Shown here piece after piece: positions 1 to 13,655 of a DNA stretch of 64,000 nucleotides (position 1 is its first letter; every line of letters begins with the position of its first letter). Under the pieces are notes generated by a model. That model worked only from the letters and a program-made list of their open reading frames with translations, was not told the DNA's origin and searched no databases. The stretch is taken from assembly GCA_022749755.1 (NCBI GenBank), contig CM040448.1, positions 372,001 through 436,000 of the forward strand. Direction: 5' to 3'. This DNA is from Azadirachta indica (taxonomy: Eukaryota > Streptophyta > Magnoliopsida > Sapindales > Meliaceae). Made by a program: the position numbers and the translations under genes.

Positions 1-2637
1 ACAGAGGTACTTACTTTATCTTTATCTTTCCTTGGTTTTTAAATATCGATTTTTGTGATATTTTGACTTTATATATATTATATTCTGCAACGATGCCTTA
101 AAATTTCATTTATTTTTGATCTAATTTAATCGAATATCATTTTTATAAATTATTATAGGTTTTGTAATAGAAAAGATTCATTAAATTCTTTGATGCATCA
201 TCTCATTTAAGTTTAAACCAAAACTATAAATAAATTGAACCATACTTTTGAAATAGTCCAAATGAATCTTTCAAAAGTCTAGAATGATCGATGGAAAAAT
301 ACACACCAATATATGTATATATATATATATATATATATTGTTGTAATATGTATGCGTTCCACAATTTATTCTTCTTTTACTTCAAAAATTTTTATTGAAT
401 ATAAAATACACAGCAATGATAAACAGTTAATAGGCTGCATACATACTAATAGTGTATACACTTCATTTAACATTTTATCCAACATCTTTAATCCTGCTTT
501 TTTCTGAATGGGTAGTTATCAAACACATAGAGAATCCACAATTTGATATTTTCATTTAAAAAAAAGAAAAATTTTAGTTGCTGCTAGTAGAACACATGGA
601 ATTTCATTGATGGGACTTTAGGTAAATTTCAGATCGTCAAATTAAATGTTGACCATAAGTCAAAAGAAATTCCCCAATCTGGACCTCAAGGGCGGTGCGT
701 GTTCGGCTGCCAAACTTTATTAATTTCTCCCTTTTAGTTGGTGATCAATTAAAATAATCCTTTTCACTCGAAATTCTCATCACATATATAATATATTGTT
801 TTAATTGTTATCATAATCCCTTTTAATATTAAAGTTTTTAACAGTAGATAAAATATTTAATTAATTAAGTAATTAAAACAGTAAAAGGCTAGTCATCTTT
901 CATTGGAAGTTTCTCTTCTAATCACCAAAGATTATTTATTCCAGACCAAATTAAAGTGCATGTAGTGCTCTCACCCCATAATCATCATCCTCCCTTTTCG
1001 GCATAATATTTATTTAATTTAAAATTATTTAAATTTGTGTCACTTTATTAATTATGATTAGATTATGATACTTAGCGGCAAGTTAATTTTGGCTTGACTT
1101 GGGTGATAATTCTAAGATTACATCAAATCATCTTGTGATTAATTAATTTATAGCCAAGTTTATTGTAATGTAGTAACTACAAGCAACAGGAAAAAAAATA
1201 TTGGGATAAGATCGTATAATTAATTTAATTAAAACTATATAGTGCTAGCTGCTATAATTACATGATCACTATCATTATTTAATAATGTAAAACGACGTCA
1301 CCCCATTAGAATTAAAGCCTGAAGTTCCGGATAAGTCGTTGAAATTTCGAAACTATTAGAATTAAAAACAATTACAATAGTTAATTAATCAATGGATTCA
1401 GCTGACTGAAGAAAAATTTGTTTGAACATCTTTGTTTTTATTTTTCTGTGCATATAAACTAAATTGGACGTGCACTAATTATGTGAATAGTAAATTACAA
1501 ATGTTTAATTGCAGCTTCTAATTATGCAGAAAAACTGGAAATTCAATTAATTCATTAGGGTTTATATATATTCAAATGAAAGTGCCGAATTAATAAAGCG
1601 AGCTTGAATTATTCCAGCCTCTTTCGGAGAGCATATATATGTATATATATACACATATATAGTAGTATATGTTCTATAAGCAAAAGTAATTTACTAAATT
1701 GTGATGCAAAATTTTGCTTAGCATTTACAATTAATGCTGAATAATTGTGAAGGGGGGCCAATATGCTTACCATATCACTTACAATGTCTCAATTCCATTG
1801 TCACTAACATTGCCTTATTATTATTCCTTTAACTTGTGGTGCGAGATAAACAAGAATCTTATTCTTGTCTTCAACTCTAAGATCTTCTAAAATCTTTTCT
1901 TACCCTTCAATATTTCCTTACCGTTAAGCCATTAAATCATAAAATCTTCGTTTATTATTTCAATTTCCTCATTTGAGGCCAAGTAGTTAACGATATATAT
2001 TCGAAATTTTTCATTGTGAAATTAAGATCAATCTTATATTTATGTGGCTAATAAAATTATAACATAAAATTTTCAAAATGATTTATTAGACCATATAGTT
2101 CATCATCTCTCTGATAAACGTCACATTATTTAAAATAATAAAAACGTGAGATAACATTTTAGGATATATAAATAAGAAAATATGTTACACGAAAATTTAT
2201 TGTCTTCCTTATGCTTTGTACAGTAAGAAAATGAACAATTTTCATTGAATTGGTTTTGATAAATTAGAATAACTTATTGCAAAATTAATTGTATTTGTTA
2301 GTACAGTTAAACGAGACCATATAATAAAATGATACTATATAGTTTGAAATATTTTTTCTTCTTATAATTGTAATCACAATGATAATTAGTTAATTTAACA
2401 TAAATGTATATTTATAATAATATTTTATTAAACATGTTACAACGGATTTGATAAATCTGTTCCACTTAAAAATTGTGTGTGTATAAATATGACAACTACC
2501 CATAAATCTTAAATATGAAGTATAATATTTAAATCAAATTATAATATTTAAGTTAATTAATGACTTATTGGTTATTCGTCTTTTATGAATCTAAGAGTGA
2601 AACAAGGAGAAGTTAAGAGAAATTGTGGAGAAAATTG
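1..2637. other. AT-rich intergenic sequence, no gene seen
   Basis: No reading frame with recognisable protein features was found on either strand. The stretch is AT-rich, with a TA dinucleotide run near 309-339 and another TA-rich patch near 1630-1670. The right end abuts the assembly gap, so the sequence just left of the gap may be promoter, 5' UTR or intron of the PPR gene that follows. Confidence 0.6.
309..339. repeat. (TA)n microsatellite
   Basis: A run of alternating T and A directly readable in the sequence, embedded in non-coding DNA. It creates the repeated Tyr-Ile of a spurious short reading frame. Confidence 0.85.
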
Positions 2638-2737
2638 NNNNNNNNNNNNNNNNNNNNNNNNNNNNNNNNNNNNNNNNNNNNNNNNNNNNNNNNNNNNNNN
2701 NNNNNNNNNNNNNNNNNNNNNNNNNNNNNNNNNNNNN
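2638..2737. other. Assembly gap of exactly 100 N
   Basis: One hundred consecutive N. A round 100-N block is the usual placeholder for a scaffold gap of unknown length, so the real distance between the flanks is not known. It removes the 5' part of the PPR gene on its right. Reading frames that run through the N block are artefacts. Confidence 0.95.
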
Positions 2738-3543
2738 AAAAGGAAGGTGATGTGGTTTGTGCAAAGAAAACTTTTGCGGATATGGTGGTTGATATTGGGT
2801 GGGATCCCGACAATGTGCCTGCTTATGATTCATTTTTGAATACTTTGCTTAAGAGTCGTGATGGGATTTACGAGGCTGTGAATTCTTTGAAAAGAATGAT
2901 AGATCGTGGTTGTCGTCCAGGCATAAAGTTTTTCAAGGTTGCACTTGAGGAATGCTTGAAGGGTCATGATGTGAGAGGAGCTGAGCTAATTTGGGAGGCA
3001 ATGGTGGTGCGAATTGGTTTTAGACCTGATACTCAGATGTATAATACAAAAATTACATTATATTGTTATTCTAATAAAATTGACGCAGCTATAAAATTAC
3101 TCGATGAAATGGTTTATCACGGGGCGTTCCCAGATAGGCAAACGTATAATGTATTATTTCAGTTCTTGATTAAGTCTAGAAAGTTGAAGGAAGCTTCAGT
3201 GTTATTCAATGAGATGGTTAAAAATGAGTGTGTTTTGAATCATGATAATTGCCGAGCAGCAGTTAGGGTTTACATGGATTCCGGTGACCCTTATATGGCT
3301 ATAAAAATATGGAAATACATGATCGAGAATCACCAGTCTAACTTGGCTGAGAGTGGTAATTTATTGGTGGTTGGGCTTTGTGATATGCATATGTTCCCAG
3401 AAGCTGCTAAGTATGCTAGGGCTATGGCTGAAAAAGGAATCCAGCTGACACCTTCCTCATTGTTAAAGTTGAAACAGAGCCTTATCAAGGGAAGAAAAGA
3501 AATTTTGTATGAAGAAATTTTGAGAAAGAGCAAAGCTCATTAG
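2738..3543 (+). CDS. Pentatricopeptide repeat (PPR) protein, 3' part only
   Basis: Open frame from the gap edge to TAG at 3541-3543, about 268 codons. The protein is a chain of helical 35-residue P-class PPR units: phrases such as YNTKITLYCYSNKIDAAIKL, LLDEMVYHGAFPDRQTYNVL and EASVLFNEMVKNECVLN show the typical 'YN.LI ... A..LF.EM...G..PD' pattern. Plant P-class PPR proteins usually act in mitochondria or plastids as sequence-specific RNA-binding factors for processing, editing support or stabilisation; organelle targeting cannot be judged because the N-terminus lies in the gap. Such proteins are commonly 450-600 aa, so about half is missing. The ATG at 2623 left of the gap should not be taken as the start: continuity across the gap is unproven. 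There is no intron in the visible part, which is usual for the family. The C-terminus is Lys-rich. Confidence 0.85.
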
Positions 3544-6034
3544 ATAGGTCAGGTCTTTTCTTTCTCTTCTCAGTATGTCAATATCAGTATCTAACTTGCT
3601 TCTTTTCTTGTATATGAACATTGTTGTTTATTATGGAAAACAACTAGACAGTGTTGTTAAATGACTGTTACGCCGTCTTTTTTGTCCATTTAATTTCTAT
3701 GCTTGTATAGCTAAAGTAGAGAACATGAAATACCTGTTTTTGTGGTTTGCTAATGAATGGCCTTCTTTATCCAATTGGCTTATTTTGGCTAAATTTCTGA
3801 TTTACTTTTGAACCTTTATGCAAGGGTTTTTGCTGCCTCTTAATTTGGAACTCAATTCCATATAGCTCTTTCTGTGAAAATAAAAGCAATATGTATAAAT
3901 AACATTCTAGAAAATATTTTGTTGCATGCAATCTAATGCATTGAAGTATTGTTTTCCTTTCATTAGTTTTTTTTATCTACTGCATTTTTAGATCCTTAAA
4001 CTGCATTGAAATTGTGACTTGTTGCATGGTGTGAATTTGGAGACACATGTACCACTACCCCATTTGGCTTTAGCCGACTTATTATCTTACATCTTTTTAT
4101 TACTTTTAGCCTTTCTGAATTCGCAAGTTGGTGAGACAAGTCCTAGATGCTGATCTCAATGACTTGAATTTAAAATGTGTTTCAAGAGAACGTTTTATTC
4201 AAAAATGGAAATATTGTCGCATTTACCTCTCTTAAAATGGGATATAGGGTCTTACATTCAATAAATTCAGTGCAGAAATACCTGAATTTGTAAAATGGCT
4301 TCTAAATAATATACAACTGTGACTATCATGAAACGGAGCTAATTTGAGTCTCCAAATCAGATGCTAGTCTTCTATACTGTAACCTTACTTAGAAGCAGCA
4401 CAAGACATCGAGAATTTTATTTTTTCGACAAATATGTCAAATCAATATAAAAAAGGGACATTTGATGTCCAAACTAAAAATTAATCGCTAGTTTGTCTTT
4501 AAAATTAAATGGGTATGATGTGGAACATAGATGGGAGCACTTTGTGTTTTTGCGGGTTAAATGCAGGAACACTTTTAGTAATTAAGGATAAATACTGCTT
4601 AGAACTAAATCTCATTTCTGATGCTGCTGGAAATAAATGTGCATGGTTTTTTTCTTTCTTTTTTAAATGAGTAGACAAAGAAGAGGGGGAACACCTGAGG
4701 CTGAAAAATATTTACTTTTGTTAGAGCAATTAAGGACACAACCTGCCCTGAACATCATCAAAGATTAGGAGAACTTTCGTCAAACTGGAAGCCTTAATAT
4801 TTGCTTTTTCATGTCTTCCTATTTTTTATTTTAAAGTACTCCAAGGACCTCATGTAGAATGCACAGACTGTTACTACATAATGAAAAGCTTCTTAATTTT
4901 GTTTTCCTTGGATAAGAGCAGGGCATGCAATAATTCTTTCGTCTATATACAGCAATGTCATTCCTATCTCCAAATTTTTTGAACGGATGTCTACTTTGAT
5001 TCCTTGCAAGTATGGATGGATGTCTTCCCTTAATACCAGTCCATATTTTGAATTACATTGAAATCAAAATGAACCTGGCTACTTCAACATTTTATCTGTA
5101 ACAGCTGTGGCATCTATTGTTTTTTTGATTGAATGAGATCTTGAGTTTTAAGTGTGTCAGATGTCAGTGCCTTGAAGTAAACTTTCCGACATTTCTACTC
5201 TGTATTTGAGCATTTGTTACAAAAAGCCTTCTAGTGAAACTTTAGAGGAGCAATTCTCTGCAATCTGCATGAAGTAAAATAGATCATCGATTATTCTTCA
5301 TACTCTAGGCTACCTGAAGAAACTCAAGAAACTTCCTGGTTTCAAATTTGTAATTCCAGATATGCAGCCTTCAATGAGTGGAATAGTAGCTAGCATATGG
5401 AAATAAATGGCATCTTGTCTTTTTCATAAACATTAGGTGCAAGGCATTTTTGGTTGGGATTTTGAATTCACAAATTTATGGCATTTCTTTAGAAGAGGCA
5501 TTTTTGGCTTGGTTTCAAATTAGGGGGTTGTATCTTTTGATCTTCCATGTATGTTTTGTAGGTTTGTGAAGAGAACTTGAATGCAGCGTTAGTTTCTTTT
5601 GATTTGTAATCTGGATTATGTGCTGTATCAAAGTGTGGGGGCTTGCTATACTTCCATGGTTCTTGTTTCATGTTATAAATTTTATGTCTAATATTATGAA
5701 CAGTGAAGTTTGAAGTATGACATACATAGTATACAGAAACCTGGATGTAACTTAGACGAGGATGATAATTTCATCCTTTGGTGACTGTCTCCGCATTACT
5801 TCTGGGTTTGTTCTTCATGAATTTTCTTCTCAGCGAGTGTGTGGCATGTGCAGTTGTTGTCCATAACATGATCCCGTTTACGTGTTGCATTTGTGATGTG
5901 AAGGTCGGATCATTAATTAAATGAGATTATGTAATCTGTAACTCTGCAAAGTGGTTTAATTAGTGCTCGCGCGGGTGTATTGTCAAACTGTATGCCAGAA
6001 TAGAAAGATAACCGTACGTGTCATTATAACAAGT
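3544..6034. other. 3' flank of the PPR gene and intergenic DNA
   Basis: About 2.5 kb without a convincing coding frame. The first few hundred bases probably hold the 3' UTR of the PPR gene. The base composition is less extreme than in other intergenic stretches, so transcribed non-coding sequence or introns in a long 3' UTR are possible but unsupported. The short minus-strand frame at 5489-5671 has no recognisable features. Confidence 0.5.
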
Positions 6035-6051
6035 GCTGGAATAGCTCAGTT

Positions 6052-6084
<33 letters not shown>

Positions 6085-6108
6085 GAGGTTCAAGCCCTCC
6101 TTCTAGCG
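6035..6108 (+). tRNA. trnN-GUU: tRNA-Asn (anticodon GTT)
   Basis: A complete 74-nt cloverleaf can be folded by eye. The acceptor GCTGGAA pairs with TTCTAGC with one G-T wobble, followed by discriminator G. The D stem is GCTC/GAGC, the anticodon stem TGTGG/CCACA has loop CTGTTAA with anticodon GTT at 6069-6071, and the T arm is GGAGG-TTCAAGC-CCTCC. The internal promoter A box (TAGCTCAGTTGG) and B box (GGTTCAAGCCC) are intact. There is no intron, and the CCA is not encoded, as expected for a eukaryotic nuclear gene. It should decode AAC/AAU in the cytosol. A short T-rich tract follows the gene (from about 6109), consistent with RNA polymerase III termination. No defects were seen. Confidence 0.95.
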
Positions 6109-6223
6109 TTTATGTATTTTTGGGTTTTTAGGCCTTCAACAAAAGTGAAATGGGCTTCACGTACTAAAATAAAAGTTAATTTAACTTTTTGGTTTTTCGG
6201 CCTTTAAATTGTATGGGAAAAAA

Positions 6224-6305
6224 CGTGAAAGGCAGGATTCGAACCTGCGCGGGCAGAGCCCACATGATTTCTAGTTATGCCCGATAACCACTCCGGCACG
6301 CCCAC
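6224..6305 (-). tRNA. tRNA-Ser(AGA)-like gene with stem mismatches, possibly a pseudogene
   Basis: Reading the minus strand gives an 82-nt class II tRNA with a long variable arm (TGGGCTCTGCCCG), D arm, anticodon loop CTAGAAA (anticodon AGA, complement of 6270-6272) and a perfect T arm GCAGG-TTCGAAT-CCTGC. That is the plant tRNA-Ser(AGA) layout. Two stems are impaired: the anticodon stem CATAA/TCATG has an A-C mismatch, and the acceptor GTGGGCG/CTTTCAC has one C-T mismatch plus two G-T wobbles. The B box is intact. The gene faces the tRNA-Asn gene 115 bp away on the other strand. It may be a decaying tRNA gene or a low-efficiency copy. Confidence 0.8.
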
Positions 6306-7633
6306 AGGATATTTTGTAGTGGATAGATAGACATTATAGAAACGGATATTACATATCTGAATATAACATTACAGCTCGAACTGCAGCAATGATATTTCCG
6401 TTTTTTAAACCCTTGCACATAAATACGGCAAATACTGGGTATGGCAACAATAACCAAACCATGCTCCCTCCTTGAACAAATTAGTTTTGCACTTGATTTT
6501 GCCAAACACAATACAGCTGCCTCTGTATACTTCCCTTCCCAGTCAACAAAACTAACCCCAATACATCAGAAGCAACAACCTGCGTTGGCAATGCATTAAT
6601 CAACCAAACAAACACCTAAATTTCATTTAGTGTATAACAATTAATTTACAGGAAGGAAATTTCCATATTTTTCATGCTTTAATATCCCTAATAATTAAAC
6701 CAAAGCAAACCAAACCAACCCATACCATGCTTAAACCTTTTGTCTCTATGTTTGTGTGTCTCCCTCTTTGGATGGTCATACTCATAGCCAATCATTTCAT
6801 GTCCAAGTTGCAGCATTAATATTTCACCGCAAATATTGCAAAACGTTCAGAAGTAGGCATGCATCTCTGTTGACTGTGAAATTAAAATAGTGTACAATCT
6901 CCATGCTGAGAGGTCCCGACGGCAGAAGCTCAATGATAGCATTGTGACATTGTGCTCAGATTAATCCCAAATATCACAAATGCAACTATTCCAAACTCAT
7001 CATAATTAACTTCTTAATCATCTCATTCAATTCATCTAATTGTGTTCTCTTGTTGATTTCCTGGTTTTCAGATGAAAATAGAAACTGTGATTATTAATGA
7101 TATGTAATTACATACATCCAAGAGCTCAATGGACATGTCTTATTTCTTATTGAGATGAAGCAATGCGGGATAGAAGTGGCTAGCAGTGGCAAGATAATAA
7201 GCTTAATTAATTAGGATAAAAATCATCCTTCATAAAGGTAATTAATTAATTAAGCAGGCAAGTTTCAGGCATTTAGTAATGCTTAAACAGAGATTATCAC
7301 AGCATTAATGACTGCCAAGAAACTGATACTATTCATAACGTCTCTGAGGCAATTGATGAAAAGATAACGAAGTCAGATTCCGAGTAGTAGGTTACTACAC
7401 AATAATAAATAAAGAAAGAACATGTGAAGCATTGATTGCTTTGTTTTCACGTACAAAGAAAAAGGTCCTGAAATTCTGTTTGTTAGTTAGCTGGGTATAA
7501 ATATTACACAAGAGGAGAGAAAGGTTGGTTAAATATTATTATTATGGTCCATTAACAATTAACGAACGAAGTATGGTATCACTTCACATGCTCACCATGT
7601 GAAATTGTAACGCCATCTTACATAACCACATTT

Positions 7634-7669
7634 ATATTATTATTATTATTGTTGTTGTTGTTGTTGTTG
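7634..7669. repeat. (ATT)n(GTT)n compound microsatellite
   Basis: Trinucleotide repeat that switches from ATT units to GTT units, read directly in the sequence, in non-coding DNA. Confidence 0.85.
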
Positions 7670-9448
7670 ATTGGATATACATGGACCTTCTACTATGTTT
7701 AGGACCAATTGGCCATGTGAACTACTCCTACGTGAATGAACAGACACTAATTTCATCAACATTTTACTATTAAAAATAATTAAAAAAAAACTAATTTTAT
7801 TAGTCTTTGGTGTTAAAAATATAGGTTTCTTTCATTTTAAAATTTATTGAGATACTACAAAATTATGACGCACGAATTTTATATGATACATATATATATA
7901 TATTTATCATATTGTTTTCATGAAAAGAGTGATAGAAAATATAACAATAAAATAAAATCAATATCGAGAAATGAATTACATATTACTATCTATCAAATTT
8001 GTCTCAACATCAGTATTGTTTCACATGCACACAGACATTTGAACCCCTCATTTTGACGTAATTAAGTGTCATTTAATTCTTTTAAAAACATTTATCTATT
8101 AATATAATTATTAAAATGTATAATTAATAATTTTTTAAAAAAAAATTGTAACGTTTACTCAAAGAAGTTATATCTGGAGTCGGCGATTTATATAATTAAG
8201 TTCCTCAATTTCCTGAAAAAAGCTGATAAGATTAATCAGATTCTTCTTGGGAAAATTAACACCCCATTTCAAGTAATTACTTTGTTTGCATTTATAATAT
8301 GTATATTTGTAATCAAAACTAGAAATAGAAATGATGAAAGAGAAGAAGATCCGCAATATCTGGAACCTAATTATCTTGAAATTCATTCATTAATTATATA
8401 ATTAATCAATCAATTAATAATAAGATCATAAATACAAACATAATGTGCACTCAGTTCAATAATATTATTGAAAGACGAGTGTTTATAGAATCAAAGATGA
8501 AGGCAAGGCAAAGCAACGCAACGGCCCATCCACGAAACTCGCCACACGCTGCACTCTGCTTTCTTTTATTTATTTTTTTATAAATAAATAAATAAATAAT
8601 TTATTCACATCTCAATAGCAGCAAGAATATTGCTACTTTTTCACTCTAGAATCAGTTTAAGGTCCCACTCCTCCCGCCATCCGATCCTTTTTTTTTTTTT
8701 TTTCCTTTTTCTTTTCTTTTAATTCAATTTTGAAAAAAATATATGTACTATACATATATGTATTATAGTTAATTATTTCTTATTTATCGAGTAATTTTTA
8801 CTATTTGCCTATCTATTTATTTTTATTAATTAATTTACAATTATTACCTGTCAAACATACTCTTCACTTATAAAACTTACATTGCATTATTAATTTTTAA
8901 TTCTTTTATAATTATATATTTTTATTTAATAAGCCCATCTCATTAGTTTTTTTATTAATATAGTATATTTATATAGCTCACATGAAGGAAGTGATTAGCA
9001 AAAAATGTATCTAAATAATAAATAAATAGATACAAGAAAAAATGTAAATCTTATTATTTAGATACAAACCAAAATGTGAATAGCACTATCAATATTTTTA
9101 AAACTAAAATTCAGCATGGCTTCAATATTAAAATACAAAATAAAAGAATTTCAATGTTTTATTATAAACTCCTAAATAGAGCAAGATACCAATTCAATAC
9201 AAAGAAAATGCCAAATAAGAAATTTTGAGCTAAAATAAGATTTAATTAGAATTAGGATTACTTAGAGCTAAATAAAATTTAGAAAAAATAATTAATTAGT
9301 AATAAAGAAAAGAACAGCTTAACGCTTTTAAATTAAGCTTAGCAACTTTAATTGTCAGCTGGTGATCCAACACTTAACAAATTCATCCGATAAATGTCCC
9401 CAGTGAGATTTAATTGTTTATATATATTTGGCATTACCAAATGGGTTG

Positions 9449-9477
9449 CTTCTTCTTCTTCTTCTTCTTCTTCTTCT
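9449..9477. repeat. (CTT)n microsatellite
   Basis: Nine to ten perfect CTT units, followed after a short break by TTTA tetranucleotide units. It produces a poly-Ser stretch in a spurious frame. Confidence 0.9.
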
Positions 9478-12400
9478 GATAATTTCTATTTATTTATTTA
9501 TTTATTTCTCTTAGTTTCTGTAGTTTTCTTACATCAAAAAGAACATCCTATTAATTTGTACGGATTAATTGAAGGAACTGAAGCACAATTTTAATCATAT
9601 CTTCCTCTAACAAAAGTTGGGTCATCAATGAATTTTAATAAAATTTAATCAAAACTAATATAATTTAATATGGTTATGTATAGAAATGTTAATCAAAGTA
9701 GTCAGTGAAAAAGAATAATTGAGAGCTAGCACTATTATTTTGCATAATAAGTTGGCACCTTGTATTTGGATAGAAAGAAACATTATGATTTTGTGAATGA
9801 TGTTCTCTTTATTCAATGCACCAAAAATTGAGGTGTCATTTCATTGGGACATATGATATATTATATCATAATATGTAACATATACTATAGTTTTGATTAA
9901 TTCAATGTTGTCCAAACAAAACATATATATATGTATATATGCTTTCAAATGATAATAATAATAATAATTTCAATGATATGTTTAATCTATTAAGGTGGGT
10001 CTCATTTGGTTACCTTCCATAATCTTTGTTCTTTACTTCTTGGCCATTATTAACCACCCATATCCCAAATCAATCCCATCCATGCAAACAAACCAATCTA
10101 TTTCGTTACTTGGAGGAAATTAAATAATAAAAATAACCATTAATAATATTAAATATATATTCTATTTATTTTTAATCTTATAAAAATTTTTGTTATTGCT
10201 TTGAAAATATACTAAATGTGACAACATTATAACCCTATTATATAAATTTATAAAATACTTCTATGCATGTAAAAGACTATTGTAAAAATTATGTATTGAA
10301 AGATATTCTTTTAACAGATATCTTTTTATTATAAAATTTGCATTTACTTTAATCAAGTATAATATATTAAAAAATATCTTATTTATTTAAAACATGTTTA
10401 ACAATCACAAAAGTGTTCAATTAATGTTGTCGATCAACAATGATGATTTGTTGTCGAAAAGAGAAAAGAGTGTACTTTTGGAGATGACTTAATCAATGTA
10501 ATGGCTAATGGGTCTACTAACCTAACAAGTAATGAGCATGAATTATATAATAATAATAAGTGAAATATTATTGGGTAGATACATGAACCCTAAAATTAAA
10601 ATATCAAAACCAGCCCTCAAGGTTTAGGTAGGTACCAATTAGGTACCGACTAATTGCACACGTGCAAGTAGGAGGGCCACATCAATAATTATCCAATTCT
10701 CTAATTTTGACCTTAATTAATTCAAAAATTGACCAATTTGGCACCACGTCACAATTTCACTAAACTCGATCCCTTAAGACTAATTGTCTTTTCTTTCATT
10801 TTTACTTCATTTTCTTGAAAACTTTCTCTCATTTTATGATTGCAATTCAAGTTAGGTTTACTTCATTTTTAGCTTTCCTTGAGCTCTTACACAAGTTTCT
10901 TTTTTTTTTTTTTTTAAATAATAATAATAATAAATTCTCTAATTTGATGTGAGTTAATTTTAAATACACATCAAATCTCTTATATAATCTTAAAATTTGT
11001 AAATAATTGAGTTAAATAGTCTTTTGTTAGATCAAATTTTTAATGATTTAAATATAGTAATAGGTGACTATATCTCCACACTCTTTTAAATATTATCTTA
11101 TTATTTTAAATCTTAAATATTTTCACATGCTTCATATAAACAAAACATTTCAAAATTTGAAAATAATTTATTACTTTATTTTATCATTTACTTGGTGAGT
11201 ATCAGGAAATTTAGTATAACTTGTAATAATGGGTTGCATTAATTGAGGCATTTAAGAGTTTCTTACTGCATTGTGTTTAGTTGTTTTATAAATGTGCTTA
11301 ATTAGGAGTTAGGTAAACTAGAAATATATTTGCTTTACTAATTTGAACAAAAGAAAAAGTGAATGATAACCTTCTTATATATTATGAAGAATATTAAAGG
11401 TATTGCAATCTTTTAAGGGCGAGAGACATTTTTTTTTTTTTTTTTTTTATATTTACAAGACCAAGAAGCGTTTGAAATATCAGTATACGTTCACACAATA
11501 AGGAGAATCCAAATTTCTTTTCTATATTTAAATATTTTTCATGGGTGAATTATTCATCATCTTAATACATGACCATGTGTTTTCCGATCTTTTTGTTTAA
11601 TTTTTTTTTAAATATTGAAATAAAATAATTTGACGTGAAAGAATAGCCTAATTAGTTTAATCTCTTATAAATAATAAAATTAATATAATGTATAAATTAT
11701 AATATTAACAGCATTTAATTATATTCAATACATCATTTGGTGTAAGTAAGTGGGTCTTAAGTATATGTTATATAATTTACAAAAGAATTTATGAATAATA
11801 ATCTTATAAAAAAATGTCTTTGCTTAAGATGTTATCAATTTAATAATTTTAAAGAAGGATTAATTTTAAAATTATTTAAATTTGAGATAGTCTAAAACTC
11901 TATTAAATATGTTTTAAATTACTTGAATTACGTTTATACATAATTTAAAAAAATTTAATTTAGAATCTTTCGGCAAAAGAAATAATGAATAAATATTAAA
12001 TTTGGACTGTTGTTGACAATATTAGGTAAAATAAAACATAGGAAAATTTTACTACATGATATGGACTGAGAATTTAGTCATATTTTTTAAATAATTTAGC
12101 TTTAAACTGTTTGTGTTTGTAATTATCAATAAAGTATCAATTGCATCTTCTTTTAGGTAGAGTGGATTCTGTTCTTGTTATTAAAGACAAACGCAATATT
12201 TCGAAATTTCTTTTTCTTCTTTTAATTAATAATTCTTTTATTCAAAAGAATGTAAAATCAAGCTTAATCCCTCTCTTATAAAGTCAATTGCCAACGCCAT
12301 CATCTTTTGGTTCTCTTGTAGAAATGGAATTTTGCAAATTATATTACATGATTATAGTCATTTTCATCTCTAAATATTCACATTTTAAAATAAAATTTAG

Positions 12401-13655
12401 TAATAAATTTATACCAAATTATTTTATATTTTCATATTTTATGAAATATTTGTTTGCACTAGAAAATTGTAAGATATATAATAATATATGAGAACAATTA
12501 TTCATTTAATTTATAAGTTATTTCAGGTATTTTTCTAATCATATGATGATTATTGAATTCATTCTCCAATATATTTATTCAAATTAGTTTCAACTTATAT
12601 TGCAGAATTCATAACTGTTTTTCATCTTCAAATATTTATCAAATCTGTAATAAAATTGGAATAATGAAACATAGTCTTTCAAGAAAGGGATTAATTTCTT
12701 GACTCATTTGATATATAAAAGCATGAGGGTGGTGTGTATGAAATATCAAACCTTATTATAAGTGAGCATAACTTATTTTAACTAGAAAACAAAAAAAGAC
12801 CCACCACTTAATTAAATTAATTAATTAAACAAATTAAGATATGGGGGTGTTGAGCTGAGATGTGAAGAGAAAAGGGAGGTTGTTATTTGTTGGAGGTTGG
12901 AAGGTGTTGGATGGTAACCAAACTACATGCCAAGCCATCTTTCTATGATTTGTTTCCTATTCAATTTTTTTTTGTCTTTTATTTTTGCATAAAAAACCAT
13001 AATTATATAATAATAATCATGATTAATCCATAATCTTCACCCCCCACCCCCCTCTCCTCTCCCCCCCACCCAATATCTTCTCCTTTTTCTGGGTTGGTTC
13101 TCTCTAATTACTTGTAATTATTTTGTATTAATTTAAGATGTAATGTCATTATCCAAATTATGCAAAAAAAAAAAAAAGGAAGTCTCAAGACTCAATTCAT
13201 GGTTTCTGACTGTACACTTGAGCCTTAGCAACAAGAATCTCTTCTTCTTTTTCTAATAAACTAAACAATTATTTTTCTATCAAATGATATATTATCATAA
13301 TTCATAGCATCACCTAAAGGAACCAACCCCTCAACCCAATTTAATTTTCTTCATTTTAACAAAGACAATAAGCATTACATTTCCACCATCTCCCTCTTAA
13401 GCCACCATTAATTTAATCACATTCTTCTTGTATACATAAATTCATTCATACATATGTATACCGATTTTATTATATGCCCATACCCTTATAACCCATTTTC
13501 CTCTCTCTTTCTTTTTCCAAATTCTCTCCCACCCTTGACGCAAAGCCAAAGCTGCTTGCTTGCTTTCACTTTATTTAATTCTCTTCCTTTTTCCTTTTCT
13601 TTCTCTCTTTTTGGTTCCTGGGTTTCTGTGCTCTCATTGAGATCTGTCTTCAACA

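Larger units (their letters stand above)
6306..13655. other. 7.3 kb AT-rich intergenic region, no gene seen
   Basis: No coding region could be supported on either strand. It contains simple repeats: an (ATT)n-(GTT)n run near 7634-7669, an AAAT-type run near 8583-8600, a (CTT)n run at 9449-9477 followed by TTTA repeats, and T homopolymers near 8690 and 11430. The last 200 bases before 13656 are rich in CT (pyrimidine tracts), typical of a plant promoter or 5' UTR, and belong to the kinase gene that follows. The short frames at 9394-9594 and 13454-13687 are translations of such simple sequence. Confidence 0.6.

Noticed and set aside
2585..2839. Open reading frames running through the N block
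   Set aside because: They are open only because N codons are not stops; the gap length is unknown.
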